A stretch of 64,000 bases of DNA from Deltaproteobacteria bacterium (lineage in GTDB: Bacteria > Myxococcota_A > UBA796 > SXON01): assembly GCA_947486185.1 (NCBI GenBank), contig CANKTH010000004.1, positions 35,529 to 99,528 on the forward strand. The letters run 5' to 3'. The notes under the pieces are model-generated. The model did no database searches, was not told where the DNA came from, and saw only the letters and a list, made by a program, of their open reading frames with translations. Each line of letters starts with the position of its first letter. Position 1 is the first letter of the stretch. Positions 51,500 through 61,203 of the stretch are shown one piece after another. The translations under genes were made by a program, and so were the position numbers.

Positions 51500-53070
51500 G
51501 CGCCGACGTCGACCTCGACGGTGACGTAGATCTCGTCGTTCTGGGCGTGCTCCGCGAGGAGCTGGATCCGGGCCTGCAGGTGGTGGAGCTCGGCCAGGAG
51601 CGCGTCGAGCCCGGCGAGCAGCGGGCGAGCGGCGGCCTCGGGTACGAACAGGTGGTTACGAGAGAGCACCTCTTCGGACGCCCGGGTCTCTCCGACGAGG
51701 TGCCAGAGGCTGTGGACCTCGTCGGAGAGGGCGTAGAGGTCACGGTTGAGCCAGCGCGCCAGACTCGGGCGGAGGCGAGCGCCGGGCTCCCGGCGCGTCG
51801 TCGTCGTCACGACCTCGTCTGAACGGGCGGGGGGGTTGAAGGGCAGCTCGCCGAAGAAGGTGTCCGGATCGGTCACGCTCAGGCCATTCTGTAGGTAGAT
51901 CTCGCGCTCTGGCCCGCGGCGCACCGACACGAGACGGCGTCCGTCCCACCACAAGCCGGTGTGCCGAAGCCGCGAGAACTGCGCCTCCGGGTCCGAGCCG
52001 GGGCGGCTCCGCCAGCGTTCCGCCTCCGAGGCGCTGAGGTCGATCCGGAGCTTTCCCGCTTCGATCCGGAGCCCGTCGGCCAGCGGCGAAGCGACCCCAG
52101 GCTCGCGCACGAGCCGGAGGAGCAGGGCCTGCCAGCTGGCGTGTAACGGCGACGGATCGAGGTCGAAGAGGCGCCCCACGTCGGCGAGCTGAATCGCGAG
52201 CGAGGCCTCGGCTTCGGCGGCCTCGTCCGGCTCCTCCCACAACACATGGCGCAGGATCAGGAGATCGATAGGTCGAAGCTCCTCGACTCCGTGGGCGGCG
52301 GCGGCGGTTCGCAGCAGCTCCGCGGACTGCCGCCACCGGCGGTCAGACAGGGGGAATCGGCGTCGAAGCTTTATCATCACGTCGATCGCCCACGGCGGCG
52401 TCCTCACCCTCAGCGCCGCTGCCCGGATCTCCGCGACGAGATCAGCGGGGCCCTCCCCCGGCGCCGGGAGCGCGCCGTTCCGCCCTTCGGGTCCGGTTGC
52501 TGGCCCCGTTTCGGGCGCGGGGCCACGGAGCAGCTCCGCGACGTGCGCTTCGTCCTGGAGGGGCAGCACGCGGAGGCGCACGAGAAAACGGTCGGCGAAG
52601 GCGGCGAGGCTCTCGTCGCCCGCGAGCTCGTTGGACGCGGCGATCACGGTCTGGAGCGGGCTCGGCTCGGAGCGCGCGCCGTTGGAGTACCTGCGTTCTC
52701 CAAGCAGCCCCAGCAAGCTGTTGAGGATGGCGCTCGAGGCCTTGAAGATCTCGTCGAGGAAGGCGACCTCGGCGTCCGGCAGGTAGCCTTGGGTGTTGCG
52801 CCGCCACTGATCCTCTTCCTGGAGAGCCCTGAGAGAGAGCGGGCCAAAGAGCTCATCCGGGGTGGAGAATCGGGTGAGGAGGTAGGTGAAGCAGCGCCCG
52901 CCGAGCCCAGCGGCGACGCGGCGCGCGACGAGGCTCTTGGCGGTGCCGGGCGGTCCGAGCAGGAGCACATGCTGCTGCGCGAGGCCCGCGAGAAAGCTGA
53001 TACGAACGGCCTCTTCCCGCTCCAGCAGGCCGTCGGTGAGCTGGCGAAGCGTCGGGTCAAGGACGGGCAT
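51496..53070 (-). CDS. MoxR/RavA-like AAA+ ATPase
   Basis: Protein of 524 aa starting at ATG 53068-53070 (MPVLDPTLRQL). Walker A GPPGTAKS at residues 39-46, Walker B VAFLDEIFK about 102-110, then SNELAGDESLAAFADRFLVRLRV (sensor and arginine finger). The N-terminal TDGLLEREEAVRISFLAGL and a C-terminal lever with extra domains match RavA. MoxR ATPases insert cofactors or remodel complexes with VWA partners. It heads the minus-strand series MoxR-VWA-FHA-PP2C-lipoprotein. Confidence 0.85.
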   Translation of the reverse strand: MPVLDPTLRQLTDGLLEREEAVRISFLAGLAQQHVLLLGPPGTAKSLVARRVAAGLGGRCFTYLLTRFSTPDELFGPLSLRALQEEDQWRRNTQGYLPDAEVAFLDEIFKASSAILNSLLGLLGERRYSNGARSEPSPLQTVIAASNELAGDESLAAFADRFLVRLRVLPLQDEAHVAELLRGPAPETGPATGPEGRNGALPAPGEGPADLVAEIRAAALRVRTPPWAIDVMIKLRRRFPLSDRRWRQSAELLRTAAAAHGVEELRPIDLLILRHVLWEEPDEAAEAEASLAIQLADVGRLFDLDPSPLHASWQALLLRLVREPGVASPLADGLRIEAGKLRIDLSASEAERWRSRPGSDPEAQFSRLRHTGLWWDGRRLVSVRRGPEREIYLQNGLSVTDPDTFFGELPFNPPARSDEVVTTTTRREPGARLRPSLARWLNRDLYALSDEVHSLWHLVGETRASEEVLSRNHLFVPEAAARPLLAGLDALLAELHHLQARIQLLAEHAQNDEIYVTVEVDVGA

Positions 53071-53140
53071 TGGGGGGGGGTAACCGACCGGCGGACCCCG
53101 CCCTTGCCCCGGGTTAAGAGGTCCCGGTGAGGGGCGCTCG

Positions 53141-53497
53141 ATGTGGTTGATGATCGCGGGACCGTACAGCCACCCCGACCCGGCGGAGCGCGCCCGGCGT
53201 CTCGAGCAGCTCAACCTCGCCGCGGTCGGCGCCAAGGAGCGGGGGTACACGCCGATCATCGGCGTGAACGCCGCGTTGCCGGTGCTGGCCGCCGCGGGGC
53301 TGCCGGACAGCCATCCCTGGATGATGGAGCTCAGCATGGCGCTCGCCGAACGTTGTGACGCCTGCCTGCTCCTTGCGCCGTCGCCGGGAGCCAGCCGGGA
53401 GGCGCAGTCCTTTCGAGCGCGTGGCCTCCCGGTGTACCACACGCTGGATGAGCTCCCGGCTCGGACCGGGCCTCCCGCCGGATTGCGTCCCAAGTGA
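53141..53497 (+). CDS. DUF4406/nucleoside 2-deoxyribosyltransferase-like protein
   Basis: Protein of 118 aa, AGGGGCG upstream. The GPYSHPD start (IAGPYS), NLAAVGAKERGYTPIIG, CDACLLLAPSPGASREAQ and GLPVYHTLDEL are the hallmarks of DUF4406, related to nucleoside 2-deoxyribosyltransferases. The Glu in REAQ could be the catalytic residue. Small, single gene, diverging from moxR. Activity uncertain. Confidence 0.7.
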   Translation: MWLMIAGPYSHPDPAERARRLEQLNLAAVGAKERGYTPIIGVNAALPVLAAAGLPDSHPWMMELSMALAERCDACLLLAPSPGASREAQSFRARGLPVYHTLDELPARTGPPAGLRPK

Positions 53498-53589
53498 CGC
53501 GCGGGCGGCGGCTCCCAAAGAAGCCGGCACGCCGCGCGGCGGCGCGGTTCTCCGAGCGAGGCGGCGCAAGATCGAGTAAAGGACCGCCC

Positions 53590-54645
53590 ATGAGTCGTCT
53601 TCTCCTCCTGCTCCTGGCTGCGGGCGCCGGCGCCTGCGTCTCCGCATACGCCGATGTGCCGCCCGTGCCACCCGTGCCGCCCAGCCCCGTCACCCCTGAC
53701 CCCGCTGGACCGAGCTACGGGCTTGTAGAGCTCGACGCGCTCGACGCCGCGATTGAGACCGTCGCGCGGAGCGGCAAGGTGGTCGCGGACGGCGTGCTCG
53801 CCGGCACCATCGATCCGCGGGTGGACGGTCCGGCGATCGTCATTGCTTTCGCGAGGTTGAGCCTGAGTGTTTCGCGCATGGATCTCCTGGTCGCCCAGGC
53901 GGCGCCGGCAGATCTGGCAGCCGCGGCCGTCGCGGACGGGGAGGTCCCCGAGGCCGCTGAGGGAGAGGGGCGCGCCCCCGGCGGCGCCGCCCCCTCGCGG
54001 CCGTCCACGCCTGGGCAGATTGTAAGTGTAGGAGGCGTGAAGAAGCCCGAAACCGCGGCCGGGGCGGCCTCGGCCGCGACCGAGCCTGCGCCGGCCGACA
54101 CAAGCAGCGCCGACGCCGGGGGGCTGGAGCTGACGGGCGTCGCCAGCGTGGACAAGTTCCTGAGCGACTCCGTCCGGCTGTCTTCCGCGATGGTCACCAG
54201 TCGCACCACGCTGGAGTCCGCCCGCAGCAAGACCGCGGAGGTCCTCGGCCTCTCCAAGAAATTCAAGCCGGACGAGGCGAAGTCGGCACTGCGGAAGAAC
54301 CTGGGGAGCTTCAAGGTGTCCAAGGGGCCGCCGGTCAAGCTCGTGCCGGGTGACGACGCCGCCAAACCCGAGATGGCCGGCTCGCTCCAGGGGGTGGTGG
54401 CCGACATCATGGTGCTCAAGGACAGCGTGCCCAAGATGGTGACCACCGCGGTCGATCTTGGCAAACAGGGCGCTGCCCTGCCCACGACGGCCAAACAGGA
54501 GCTCCTCGCCCTCGGCCCAATGACCAGCGCCAAGGCGATCGGCAAGATCACCAAGCAGGTCAAAGTGGTGACGAAGATCCCCAAGGACGCCAAGGAGCTC
54601 TCCGCCGAGGTCGCCGAATGGGTCAAGGTATTTTCGGGAGGATGA
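53590..54645 (+). CDS. Lipoprotein of unknown function, paired with the next gene
   Basis: Protein of 351 aa. Start is ATG 53590 (AAAGGA 6 bases upstream); signal MSRLLLLLLAAGAGAC puts the lipidated Cys at 16. Pro-rich stretch, then two helical regions separated by an Ala/Pro/Glu linker (about 115-170). The C-terminal part is amphipathic helices (SVDKFLSDSVRLSSAMVTSR, MVTTAVDLGKQGAALP) like bacterial apolipophorin- or DUF-type helical lipoproteins. No motif points to an enzyme. Overlaps the next lipoprotein by 4 bases (ATGA). Confidence 0.6.
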   Translation: MSRLLLLLLAAGAGACVSAYADVPPVPPVPPSPVTPDPAGPSYGLVELDALDAAIETVARSGKVVADGVLAGTIDPRVDGPAIVIAFARLSLSVSRMDLLVAQAAPADLAAAAVADGEVPEAAEGEGRAPGGAAPSRPSTPGQIVSVGGVKKPETAAGAASAATEPAPADTSSADAGGLELTGVASVDKFLSDSVRLSSAMVTSRTTLESARSKTAEVLGLSKKFKPDEAKSALRKNLGSFKVSKGPPVKLVPGDDAAKPEMAGSLQGVVADIMVLKDSVPKMVTTAVDLGKQGAALPTTAKQELLALGPMTSAKAIGKITKQVKVVTKIPKDAKELSAEVAEWVKVFSGG

Positions 54646-55106
54646 TCATGCACCTTCGCCTTGGATTTCCTCTCGCCCTCACCCTCGCTGCGGCCCTGGC
54701 GTGTGGCGGCAGCTCCACCCCGCCGGCGACGGTCGGCCAGGCGAGCCCCGCAGTGGTGGAGCTCGGGCTCGCGCTGGACGAGCTTGAGGGCGGCATCGAC
54801 AAGGTCGAAGCGTTGAATCAGGCGGATCTTCCGCCAGGCCGAGTCGCCCGCGCCACCGAAGCGCTCCGGAGCGCGGAGCGTACGGTCGAGCCCGCCGTCC
54901 TGGTGGCCTCCGGCCTGACGCCCGCCCCCGTCGGCACGGACGGCGCGGCTCCCGAGACGACGGCTGCGCCTGCTCCGGGCGCGGCCCCTGCCGAAGGCGG
55001 CCCCGCCGAAGCCGACCCCGCAGGAGCCGGCCCTGCCGGAGCGGGCGCCGCGCAGGCCCCGCCGAAACCAGCGCCTACGGCGGCAGCGAGCGGCACTGCG
55101 CCGTGA
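54642..55106 (+). CDS. Small lipoprotein of unknown function
   Basis: Protein of 154 aa, lipobox ALAC at Cys21. About residues 25-85 are one helical hairpin (VVELGLALDELEGGIDKVEAL, RVARATEALRSAERTV), similar in character to its upstream partner. The last 70 residues are an Ala/Pro/Gly/Glu-rich low-complexity tail. Translationally coupled to the preceding lipoprotein, so the two may form one complex. Confidence 0.55.
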   Translation: MIMHLRLGFPLALTLAAALACGGSSTPPATVGQASPAVVELGLALDELEGGIDKVEALNQADLPPGRVARATEALRSAERTVEPAVLVASGLTPAPVGTDGAAPETTAAPAPGAAPAEGGPAEADPAGAGPAGAGAAQAPPKPAPTAAASGTAP

Positions 55107-55184
55107 TCAGCCGGGGCTGCGAGTCGCGTCGTCGCGCTCAGTCTCCAGGTAGACCGCGAGGGAACACGCGCTCCGAGGGGTGGT

Positions 55185-56456
55185 TCAGCGCTCGACGAAG
55201 CGGCGCAAGGGCACCCGTTCTTCGGGGTCGAGCACCGGCGGCTCCAGGTGCTCGCGGTGGCATGCCCGCAACGAGGGGCGTTCTTCGCCGGTGACCGCGA
55301 AGAGATACGCGCTCTCTTCGGCGGCGTCGGCGAGGCTGTGGGTGCCGAGTCGGCCCACAGGCACGATGCCGCGCAGCTCCATTTCAAGGAGATAACGCCG
55401 ATAACGGGAGAGATGTACGCTCTGCCAGGCGGGGAGGGCGTACGGATGGCGCACCACCACACCATCGGCCTGGGCACCGGAGAGGCCAGCGTCGTTCATC
55501 GCCTTGGCCGTGGAGGCGAGGAGCTCGGAGTCGGTCGCTCGCCACAGCGGATCCGACTCGCTACAGCTGTAGTGTGCGATCAAGGTGCCTGAATCCTCAC
55601 CCGGCAGGCCCGCTGGGCGGGTGACCCGGAAGAAGGGCGCGTCGAGCGCGTGCAGCTCCTCAAACCTGGCTACGCCGTCGTTGTCGACTCGGACGCGCAC
55701 CTGAAGCTGGTGCAGCGCGCCAAGCAAGGCGGCGTCGCGTGCCAGGGCATCGGAGGCAGGCACCCCCAGCGCGGCCACCACGTCCACCGGCCTCAGGTCG
55801 ACGAAAAGCTCGCCTTCAAAGCTGTCCGACCCGCACTCCACCACTCCCGGACTCAGTCGGACGGCGCCAACCCCTTCGCGGACCGTGAGCCCGGCGCGGA
55901 GCGCGCGGGCCATTTCGGGATGACCAGCAGCGGGCGCCCATGCGGTGTGGGGGCGCGCGACGCCGTGCACCAGCCGGGCAACATTACAAGAGAGCTCGTC
56001 CGTACTGCCGAACCGGCGGGTGGCGTACGGAGCGTGGAGGCGTTCGTAGATGGGCTCCCCGAAGCGGCCGCCCAACCAGCGCGCGTAGGTGCGCTGTTCG
56101 TGGCCGCCGCCGATGAGCCGCGCGAGCTCGACCGCGCCCCGGGTGCGGCCCCAGGCAGCCCCGGCTTTCGGCAACTGCGCTGCCGGAATCAGGCGAAGGA
56201 GCCCTGGTACGCCCAGTGGTAGGCCAAGCTGCCGCCCCCCGGCGAGGACCCCGCGGCGCCACGGCACCGAGCGTGCCTCGCCCAGCGTCGAACCCACCGG
56301 CTCCTGGACCCACACCCCACGATCCTCGGGGATCGAGGCCAGGTCTGGCATAGCGTGTTGGAAGATGAGGGTCACCTTACGCCCACGGCTGGAGAGCACC
56401 GCCGCCGCCCTGAGCGCCCCCGTGCCCCCACCCACCACCACCGCGTCCTTGAGCAT
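55185..56456 (-). CDS. FAD-dependent amine oxidase/phytoene desaturase-like protein
   Basis: Protein of 423 aa. N-terminal FAD-binding GGGTGALRAAAVLSSRG (VVVGGGTG). The rest, with LGGRFGEPIYERLHAPYA and MELRGIVPVGRLGTHSLADAAEESAYLF, is like protoporphyrinogen oxidase/UDP-galactopyranose mutase-type members of the NAD(P)-binding Rossmann-FAD family. C-terminal GTHSLADAAEE fits the second FAD-contact strand. Substrate not identified. Divergent from the MCE gene. Confidence 0.65.
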   Translation of the reverse strand: MLKDAVVVGGGTGALRAAAVLSSRGRKVTLIFQHAMPDLASIPEDRGVWVQEPVGSTLGEARSVPWRRGVLAGGRQLGLPLGVPGLLRLIPAAQLPKAGAAWGRTRGAVELARLIGGGHEQRTYARWLGGRFGEPIYERLHAPYATRRFGSTDELSCNVARLVHGVARPHTAWAPAAGHPEMARALRAGLTVREGVGAVRLSPGVVECGSDSFEGELFVDLRPVDVVAALGVPASDALARDAALLGALHQLQVRVRVDNDGVARFEELHALDAPFFRVTRPAGLPGEDSGTLIAHYSCSESDPLWRATDSELLASTAKAMNDAGLSGAQADGVVVRHPYALPAWQSVHLSRYRRYLLEMELRGIVPVGRLGTHSLADAAEESAYLFAVTGEERPSLRACHREHLEPPVLDPEERVPLRRFVER

Positions 56457-56578
56457 CCCAGCCCCCGCGCCCGGTTAACCGCTTCGTTCGCGCTTCTGCA
56501 CCCGGCACGGAGCCACCGGGCCCGAAAAGCAGGGGGGTGGCGCGGGCACAGATTGAAGCAGGGGGCTATGCTCCGCGC

Positions 56579-57751
56579 GTGGAACGTGATTCTGCGCAAG
56601 AGCTGAAAGTTGGCCTTTTCGTCATCTTCTTCATTCTGGTGATCGGACTCGCCGTCTTCATCCTAGGCGGTTCGAGCGAGATCTTTGAGCACACGTACAC
56701 CCTTCGGACGTCGTGGCGGGACGTCAAGGGTATGAAAGTTGGCGCCGTCGTGCGCGTCGCCGGCATCGACGTGGGCGAGGTCTCGCGTGTCGAATTCCTC
56801 ACGCCCGAGCACGGCGTCTCCCCCGAGCTGGTGACCGACCAGACGCTCGCAGCGGGCGAGACCGCGGAGAGCACACGAAAGCTCGCGATCTACGTCGAGC
56901 TCAAAGTGCGGGAGCAGTTCCAGGAGCGTATCCGGGACGACTCCACCGCCTCCATCACGCAGGTGGGCCTTCTGGGGGATCAGTACGTCACCATCACGGT
57001 CGGCGGGGTCAACGCGGTGCCGCTGCCGGACAAGTCCTTCGTCAAGAGCGCAGAGGCGCTCAACCCGCTCGACTACGTCGACACGGCCACCGACATCGTC
57101 GAGCACGCCAAGAGCATCTCCAACAAGGTCGATCTCATGCTCGGCTCCGATGAAGCCGCAGCGCAGGCCGGGATCTCGCAGAGCTTCACCCACATCGAGC
57201 AGATCCTCGCCGACGCCAAGGACGGCAAAGGGGTGCTGCACCTCCTGGTCTACGACAAGGCTGCGGCGTCGAGCTTGCGGCGTTCTTTGCAGAATATCGA
57301 GGGACTGACGGCCAACCTGAGCGACATCACCCGGGAGGTGAAGTCTGGGGACGGCATGGCCACCGCGCTGATCTACGGCGAAGGTGGCGACAAGCTGGTC
57401 GAGGAGCTCACCGCGGTGGCCGGCGCTCTCGAGGGCATGCTGAACGACATCAAGAACGAACAGTCGCTCATCCACGCGCTCATCTATGAACCGGAGCGAG
57501 CGCAGATGGTCTCCGATCTCTCCGAGACCGCGCGGTCCCTGCGCGCGGTGGCGCAGGAGGTGGAGACCGGCGACGGTACGGCGGGCCTGATGGTGCGGGA
57601 CCCCCAGCTCTACGAAGATCTGCGTGCGCTTGTCGGTGGGGCTCAACGAAACGCCTTGTTACGCGCCTACATCCGCTCGACCGTCGCCCGGTCGCGGGGT
57701 GAGCAGGCGGGGAGCCCCCCATCGGATGACCCCAAAACCGGCGGTCGGTGA
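56579..57751 (+). CDS. MCE/MlaD-family protein
   Basis: Inner-membrane-anchored periplasmic lipid-binding protein of about 390 aa. I choose GTG 56579 (VERDSAQELKVGLFVIF), the usual MlaD-like start, over GTG or ATG further up. One N-terminal helix (about 10-35), one MCE domain (about 40-160: GMKVGAVVRVAGIDVGEVSRV, SITQVGLLGDQYVTI), then a long helical C-terminus. MCE proteins move phospholipids between membranes with an MlaE permease and MlaF ATPase; neither is seen here. The next gene is a different type of permease with a GTGA overlap. Confidence 0.8.
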   Translation: MERDSAQELKVGLFVIFFILVIGLAVFILGGSSEIFEHTYTLRTSWRDVKGMKVGAVVRVAGIDVGEVSRVEFLTPEHGVSPELVTDQTLAAGETAESTRKLAIYVELKVREQFQERIRDDSTASITQVGLLGDQYVTITVGGVNAVPLPDKSFVKSAEALNPLDYVDTATDIVEHAKSISNKVDLMLGSDEAAAQAGISQSFTHIEQILADAKDGKGVLHLLVYDKAAASSLRRSLQNIEGLTANLSDITREVKSGDGMATALIYGEGGDKLVEELTAVAGALEGMLNDIKNEQSLIHALIYEPERAQMVSDLSETARSLRAVAQEVETGDGTAGLMVRDPQLYEDLRALVGGAQRNALLRAYIRSTVARSRGEQAGSPPSDDPKTGGR

Positions 57752-59406
57752 GGCTGGTGCTTCGCACCCTCCTTTCCCCGGGAGCGCTGGGCCTCCAGAA
57801 CACCCTGCTCCGGGGCGAAAGGCGAGGATTGTACCTGGGCTTGGGTGTCGTCGGCGTGCTGTTCTGGCTGGCGCTGTTCGGGCTCATCACCTTCCTGGTC
57901 GGCCAGCTCTGGGCGATCGACGGCGTGGGTCCCTTCCTCATCCGAAAACTGTTGGAGATGATGATCGCGAGCCTGTTCGTGATGCTCGCCTTCTCCAACG
58001 TCGTCACCGCCCTATCTACCTATTATCTCGCCGAAGATCTGGATCTGGTGCTCGCGCTCCCGGTCTCCCGCACGACGTTTCACTACTCCCGTCTGATCGA
58101 CACGTTGGGCCAGTCCAGCTCGATGATGGCGCTGTTCGGCGTGCCGGTTTTCATGGCGTACGGCTACGTGATCGACGCGGGGGTCGCCTATTTTTCGGCC
58201 TTGGCCCTGGTTATCGGCTCGCTGCTCTTGATCCAGGCCAACGTCGGCGTGATCATCGCCACCGTCCTGGTCAATGTGTTCCCCGCCCGACGCACGCGGG
58301 AGCTGATCGTGCTCCTGGGCCTGATGATGTTGGCGGGCCTGCTCATCCTGGTGAGGACCTTCCGGCCCGAACGCCTGCTCAACGCCGAGGAGTTTGACAG
58401 TCTCGCCCAGTACATGGCCGAGGTGCAGGTGCCCGCGCCGGCGCTCTTCCCCCCGCGCTGGGCCACGGATCTGTTGCTGTCCACCCTGCTCCACACGCAG
58501 ACTCCGTGGCTGGAAGTGGGCTTGTTGATCACCTGTGCGCTCGCCACCAGCGGAATCGCGCGCTGGACCACCGCGTGGGGTTTTGACAACGGCTGGGCGC
58601 GGGCCCAGGAGGCACGTTCGGCGCGCTTTTACCGGTCATCGGTGTTCGATCGGGTCGCGGCTTTCACCCCGCGGGAGTGGCGCCCCCTGGTGTCCAAGGA
58701 GCTTCGGGTTTTCACCCGTGATCCTGCTCAGTGGTCGCAAGTTTTCCTGCTGATCGCCCTATGCGCCATCTACCTGGTGAGTGTGCAGTCCTTACCTGTA
58801 GATAGCTATTCCGGCAGCCTCGCCCAACGGATCAAGGAGGCGGTGTCCTTCATGAACCTGGGCATGGGCGGCTTCGTGATGGCGGCGATCGCGGCGCGCT
58901 TCCAGTTTCCCGCGGTGAGCCGGGAGGGGCGGGCGTGGTGGATCGTGCGGAGCGCGCCGATCGATCCGGTGAGCTACCTGTACGCCAAGGCCGTACCTGG
59001 CTTTGTACCGATGTTGATCGTCGGAGAGATCGTGGTGGTCGGCTCGGGGCTCCTGCTCGGGGTCGGAGGTCCGCTCCTGCTGCTGGAGGCGCTCACCGCC
59101 CTGTTCCTATGTTTTGCCATCAGCGGTCTCGCGGTAGCCTTCGGCGCGTTGTGGCCGGATTTCAAGGCGGACAACGCCGCTCGGGCCGCGTCAGGACCGC
59201 CGGCGGTCTTCTTCATGGTCATGGCGCTGACGCTCGTGGCGCTGGTGATGTCGCTCGAGTTCGTGGCGGTCTATGTGGGCTATCGGTACGGCCCCTGGCA
59301 CCCCTACCCGTTGCTCATCCTGACTTTTGCGGCGACTCTGTGCGTGGTGGTGGGCATCCTACCGATGCGGCGCGCGGCACGCGTGCTCTGGGAGCGTGGC
59401 CTGTGA
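57748..59406 (+). CDS. ABC-2-like multi-pass permease
   Basis: Protein of 552 aa, GTG start overlapping the MCE stop. About twelve hydrophobic helices in two halves, with a cytoplasmic loop containing SKELRVFTRDPAQWSQ and a short DLDLVLALPVSRTTF motif found in ABC-2 type exporters of unknown cargo. No ATPase subunit is adjacent, so it would need one from elsewhere. Together with MCE and TPR lipoprotein it could be an envelope transport set. Confidence 0.7.
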   Translation: MRLVLRTLLSPGALGLQNTLLRGERRGLYLGLGVVGVLFWLALFGLITFLVGQLWAIDGVGPFLIRKLLEMMIASLFVMLAFSNVVTALSTYYLAEDLDLVLALPVSRTTFHYSRLIDTLGQSSSMMALFGVPVFMAYGYVIDAGVAYFSALALVIGSLLLIQANVGVIIATVLVNVFPARRTRELIVLLGLMMLAGLLILVRTFRPERLLNAEEFDSLAQYMAEVQVPAPALFPPRWATDLLLSTLLHTQTPWLEVGLLITCALATSGIARWTTAWGFDNGWARAQEARSARFYRSSVFDRVAAFTPREWRPLVSKELRVFTRDPAQWSQVFLLIALCAIYLVSVQSLPVDSYSGSLAQRIKEAVSFMNLGMGGFVMAAIAARFQFPAVSREGRAWWIVRSAPIDPVSYLYAKAVPGFVPMLIVGEIVVVGSGLLLGVGGPLLLLEALTALFLCFAISGLAVAFGALWPDFKADNAARAASGPPAVFFMVMALTLVALVMSLEFVAVYVGYRYGPWHPYPLLILTFAATLCVVVGILPMRRAARVLWERGL

Positions 59407-61118
59407 CTGGAGCGTCTCGGCGTCCCGGTGGCCGAGGCTCATGGTTGTTGGCGGGTTTTTTTGCGTCGTGCGCCCATCCGGTCCCGCCGCCGTCGCCGCC
59501 GCTCGAGCCGGTGCCGCAAGCCGCGCGGTATCACTACCTCGTCGCGATGCGCGCCTTGACCCTGGATGATGTGGTCGGCGCGGAGGCTGCGCTCGGGGTG
59601 GCGATGCTCTACGATCGCGGCGCTCCCGATCTCTGGATGGCGATGGCCGATATTTCGGCGCGCGAGGTGTCGGATCCGCGGCAGGAAGTGAGCCGGGCGT
59701 CGCGGGCGCTCGACGGGGGCCGCGGCAGGGGCGAGGTCTGGGCGCGCCTCGGGGAGGCGCAGCTCCGCGCCGGAGAAGGTGACGCCGCAAGACAAAGCTT
59801 CGAGGCGGCGGTTCTGCGGGGGGCGGGCGATGAGGCCTGGGCGCGGCTCACTGAGCTGCTCTGGGAGCAAGACCGGGCCGCCGCAAAAGAGCGGCTCGGA
59901 ATGTGGACGCTCCGGGTGATGGAGGATCCGGTGCTGTTGGCGCGGCGCGGCCATCTGCGCTTGTTGTCGGGGGACCTGCGGGGCGCTGCGGCGGATCTCG
60001 GGGGAGCGGTAGGCGTTTCGGCGCCGGGCCTCGATCCGGCGCGGGTCGTGGAGGACTGGACGCTCGCAGTGACCGGATCCCGGAGCTACCGGAGCGCGCT
60101 GGGCCGGCTCGGGGGAGCGGCGGGGGAGGCCTACCCCAGACTTCGGTTGAAGTTCGCGCTTCGTGCCCGCGACCCGGTTCGCGCGGAAGCGGCGCTCGCC
60201 CACCAGGAGGCCGCGACCGGGCTGTGTGACGGCGGCGCCTGGGGTGAGCTCGCGGGCTTCTGGGCCGAGCTCGGCCGTTCGACAGCGAGCGCGACGGCGC
60301 TGACGGAGGCGCGACGCTGCCGGGATCCCGAGCTGGCGCGCCACCGGGCGCTCGTGCTCGCGGCGCTGGGTCAGCCGGGAGCCGCGCTGAAGGCGCTGGA
60401 GGCGGGCGCGGACGCTGACCCGGTCTGGCGGCTTCGGGGCACGCTCTACCTGGAACTCGGCCGGACGCGGGAGGCCCTCCGTGCGTTTCATCGCTGCGAC
60501 CCCGATCATCCAGAGGTGCGTGCGGGGCTCGCGAGGGGCTACGCCGCGCTCCAGGACGTCGAGCCGGTGGAGGGCTACGCCGCCGAGGCCGGCCCAGAAG
60601 AGGGCGTCGAATGGTTGCTGTTGGCGGGCGCTCCGCAGCTGGCGGCGGCCAGGGTGGCCGAGCCGCAGAGCGCCGCGGAGTGGCGGGCGGGCGCCAGGCT
60701 CCGTCAGGGAGAGGCCCGGATCACGTGGGTACAAGAAGGGCTTCAGCGGTTCCCGGACGACGCGGGCTTGTGGGTGGTGCTGGCGGAGGCCCGATCCGCC
60801 GCGACGGAACTGACGCAAGGTGGGGCGGACGAGCCCGCGCAAGCTGCATGGATCGCGGCGTTGTTACGAGATCCACGGCACCCGGCGGCGTCCCGGTGGC
60901 TGAGCGGGCGCGTGTTGGCGCGGGACACGGGTGCGGCGTTCCGGGAGGCGGCTGGGCCCTGGTTACGCGACGCGCTCGAGGCTGAGCCGGCGAGGGTCGA
61001 TCTGCTCCATGCGTTGGGGGAGATCGCGATGGCGGCGGGGCGGCCGGGCGAGGCCGAGGTGTGGTGGGCGGAGGCGCAGGCCTATCGGGGTGGCGCCGAG
61101 ATCAACGCGCGCCGCTGA
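59403..61118 (+). CDS. TPR-repeat lipoprotein
   Basis: Protein of 571 aa starting at GTG 59403 (GTGA overlap with the permease). The N-terminus reaches a lipobox near FFASCAHP (about residue 23), followed by a Pro-rich linker. Nearly the whole mature part is helical tetratricopeptide-type repeats (ALTLDDVVGAEAALGVAMLY, RGEVWARLGEAQLRAGEGDA, RHRALVLAALGQPGAALKALE). It should be a periplasmic or outer-membrane scaffold, co-expressed with MCE and permease. Confidence 0.7.
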   Translation: MTGASRRPGGRGSWLLAGFFASCAHPVPPPSPPLEPVPQAARYHYLVAMRALTLDDVVGAEAALGVAMLYDRGAPDLWMAMADISAREVSDPRQEVSRASRALDGGRGRGEVWARLGEAQLRAGEGDAARQSFEAAVLRGAGDEAWARLTELLWEQDRAAAKERLGMWTLRVMEDPVLLARRGHLRLLSGDLRGAAADLGGAVGVSAPGLDPARVVEDWTLAVTGSRSYRSALGRLGGAAGEAYPRLRLKFALRARDPVRAEAALAHQEAATGLCDGGAWGELAGFWAELGRSTASATALTEARRCRDPELARHRALVLAALGQPGAALKALEAGADADPVWRLRGTLYLELGRTREALRAFHRCDPDHPEVRAGLARGYAALQDVEPVEGYAAEAGPEEGVEWLLLAGAPQLAAARVAEPQSAAEWRAGARLRQGEARITWVQEGLQRFPDDAGLWVVLAEARSAATELTQGGADEPAQAAWIAALLRDPRHPAASRWLSGRVLARDTGAAFREAAGPWLRDALEAEPARVDLLHALGEIAMAAGRPGEAEVWWAEAQAYRGGAEINARR

Positions 61119-61203
61119 GCGAGCCTGGCGGGCCACGGTGCAGCGTGCGCGCCGGATCGAAGTGGACTAAGAATGTCGGGCCTGCCCTGCCCCGGAGCCC
61201 CCA

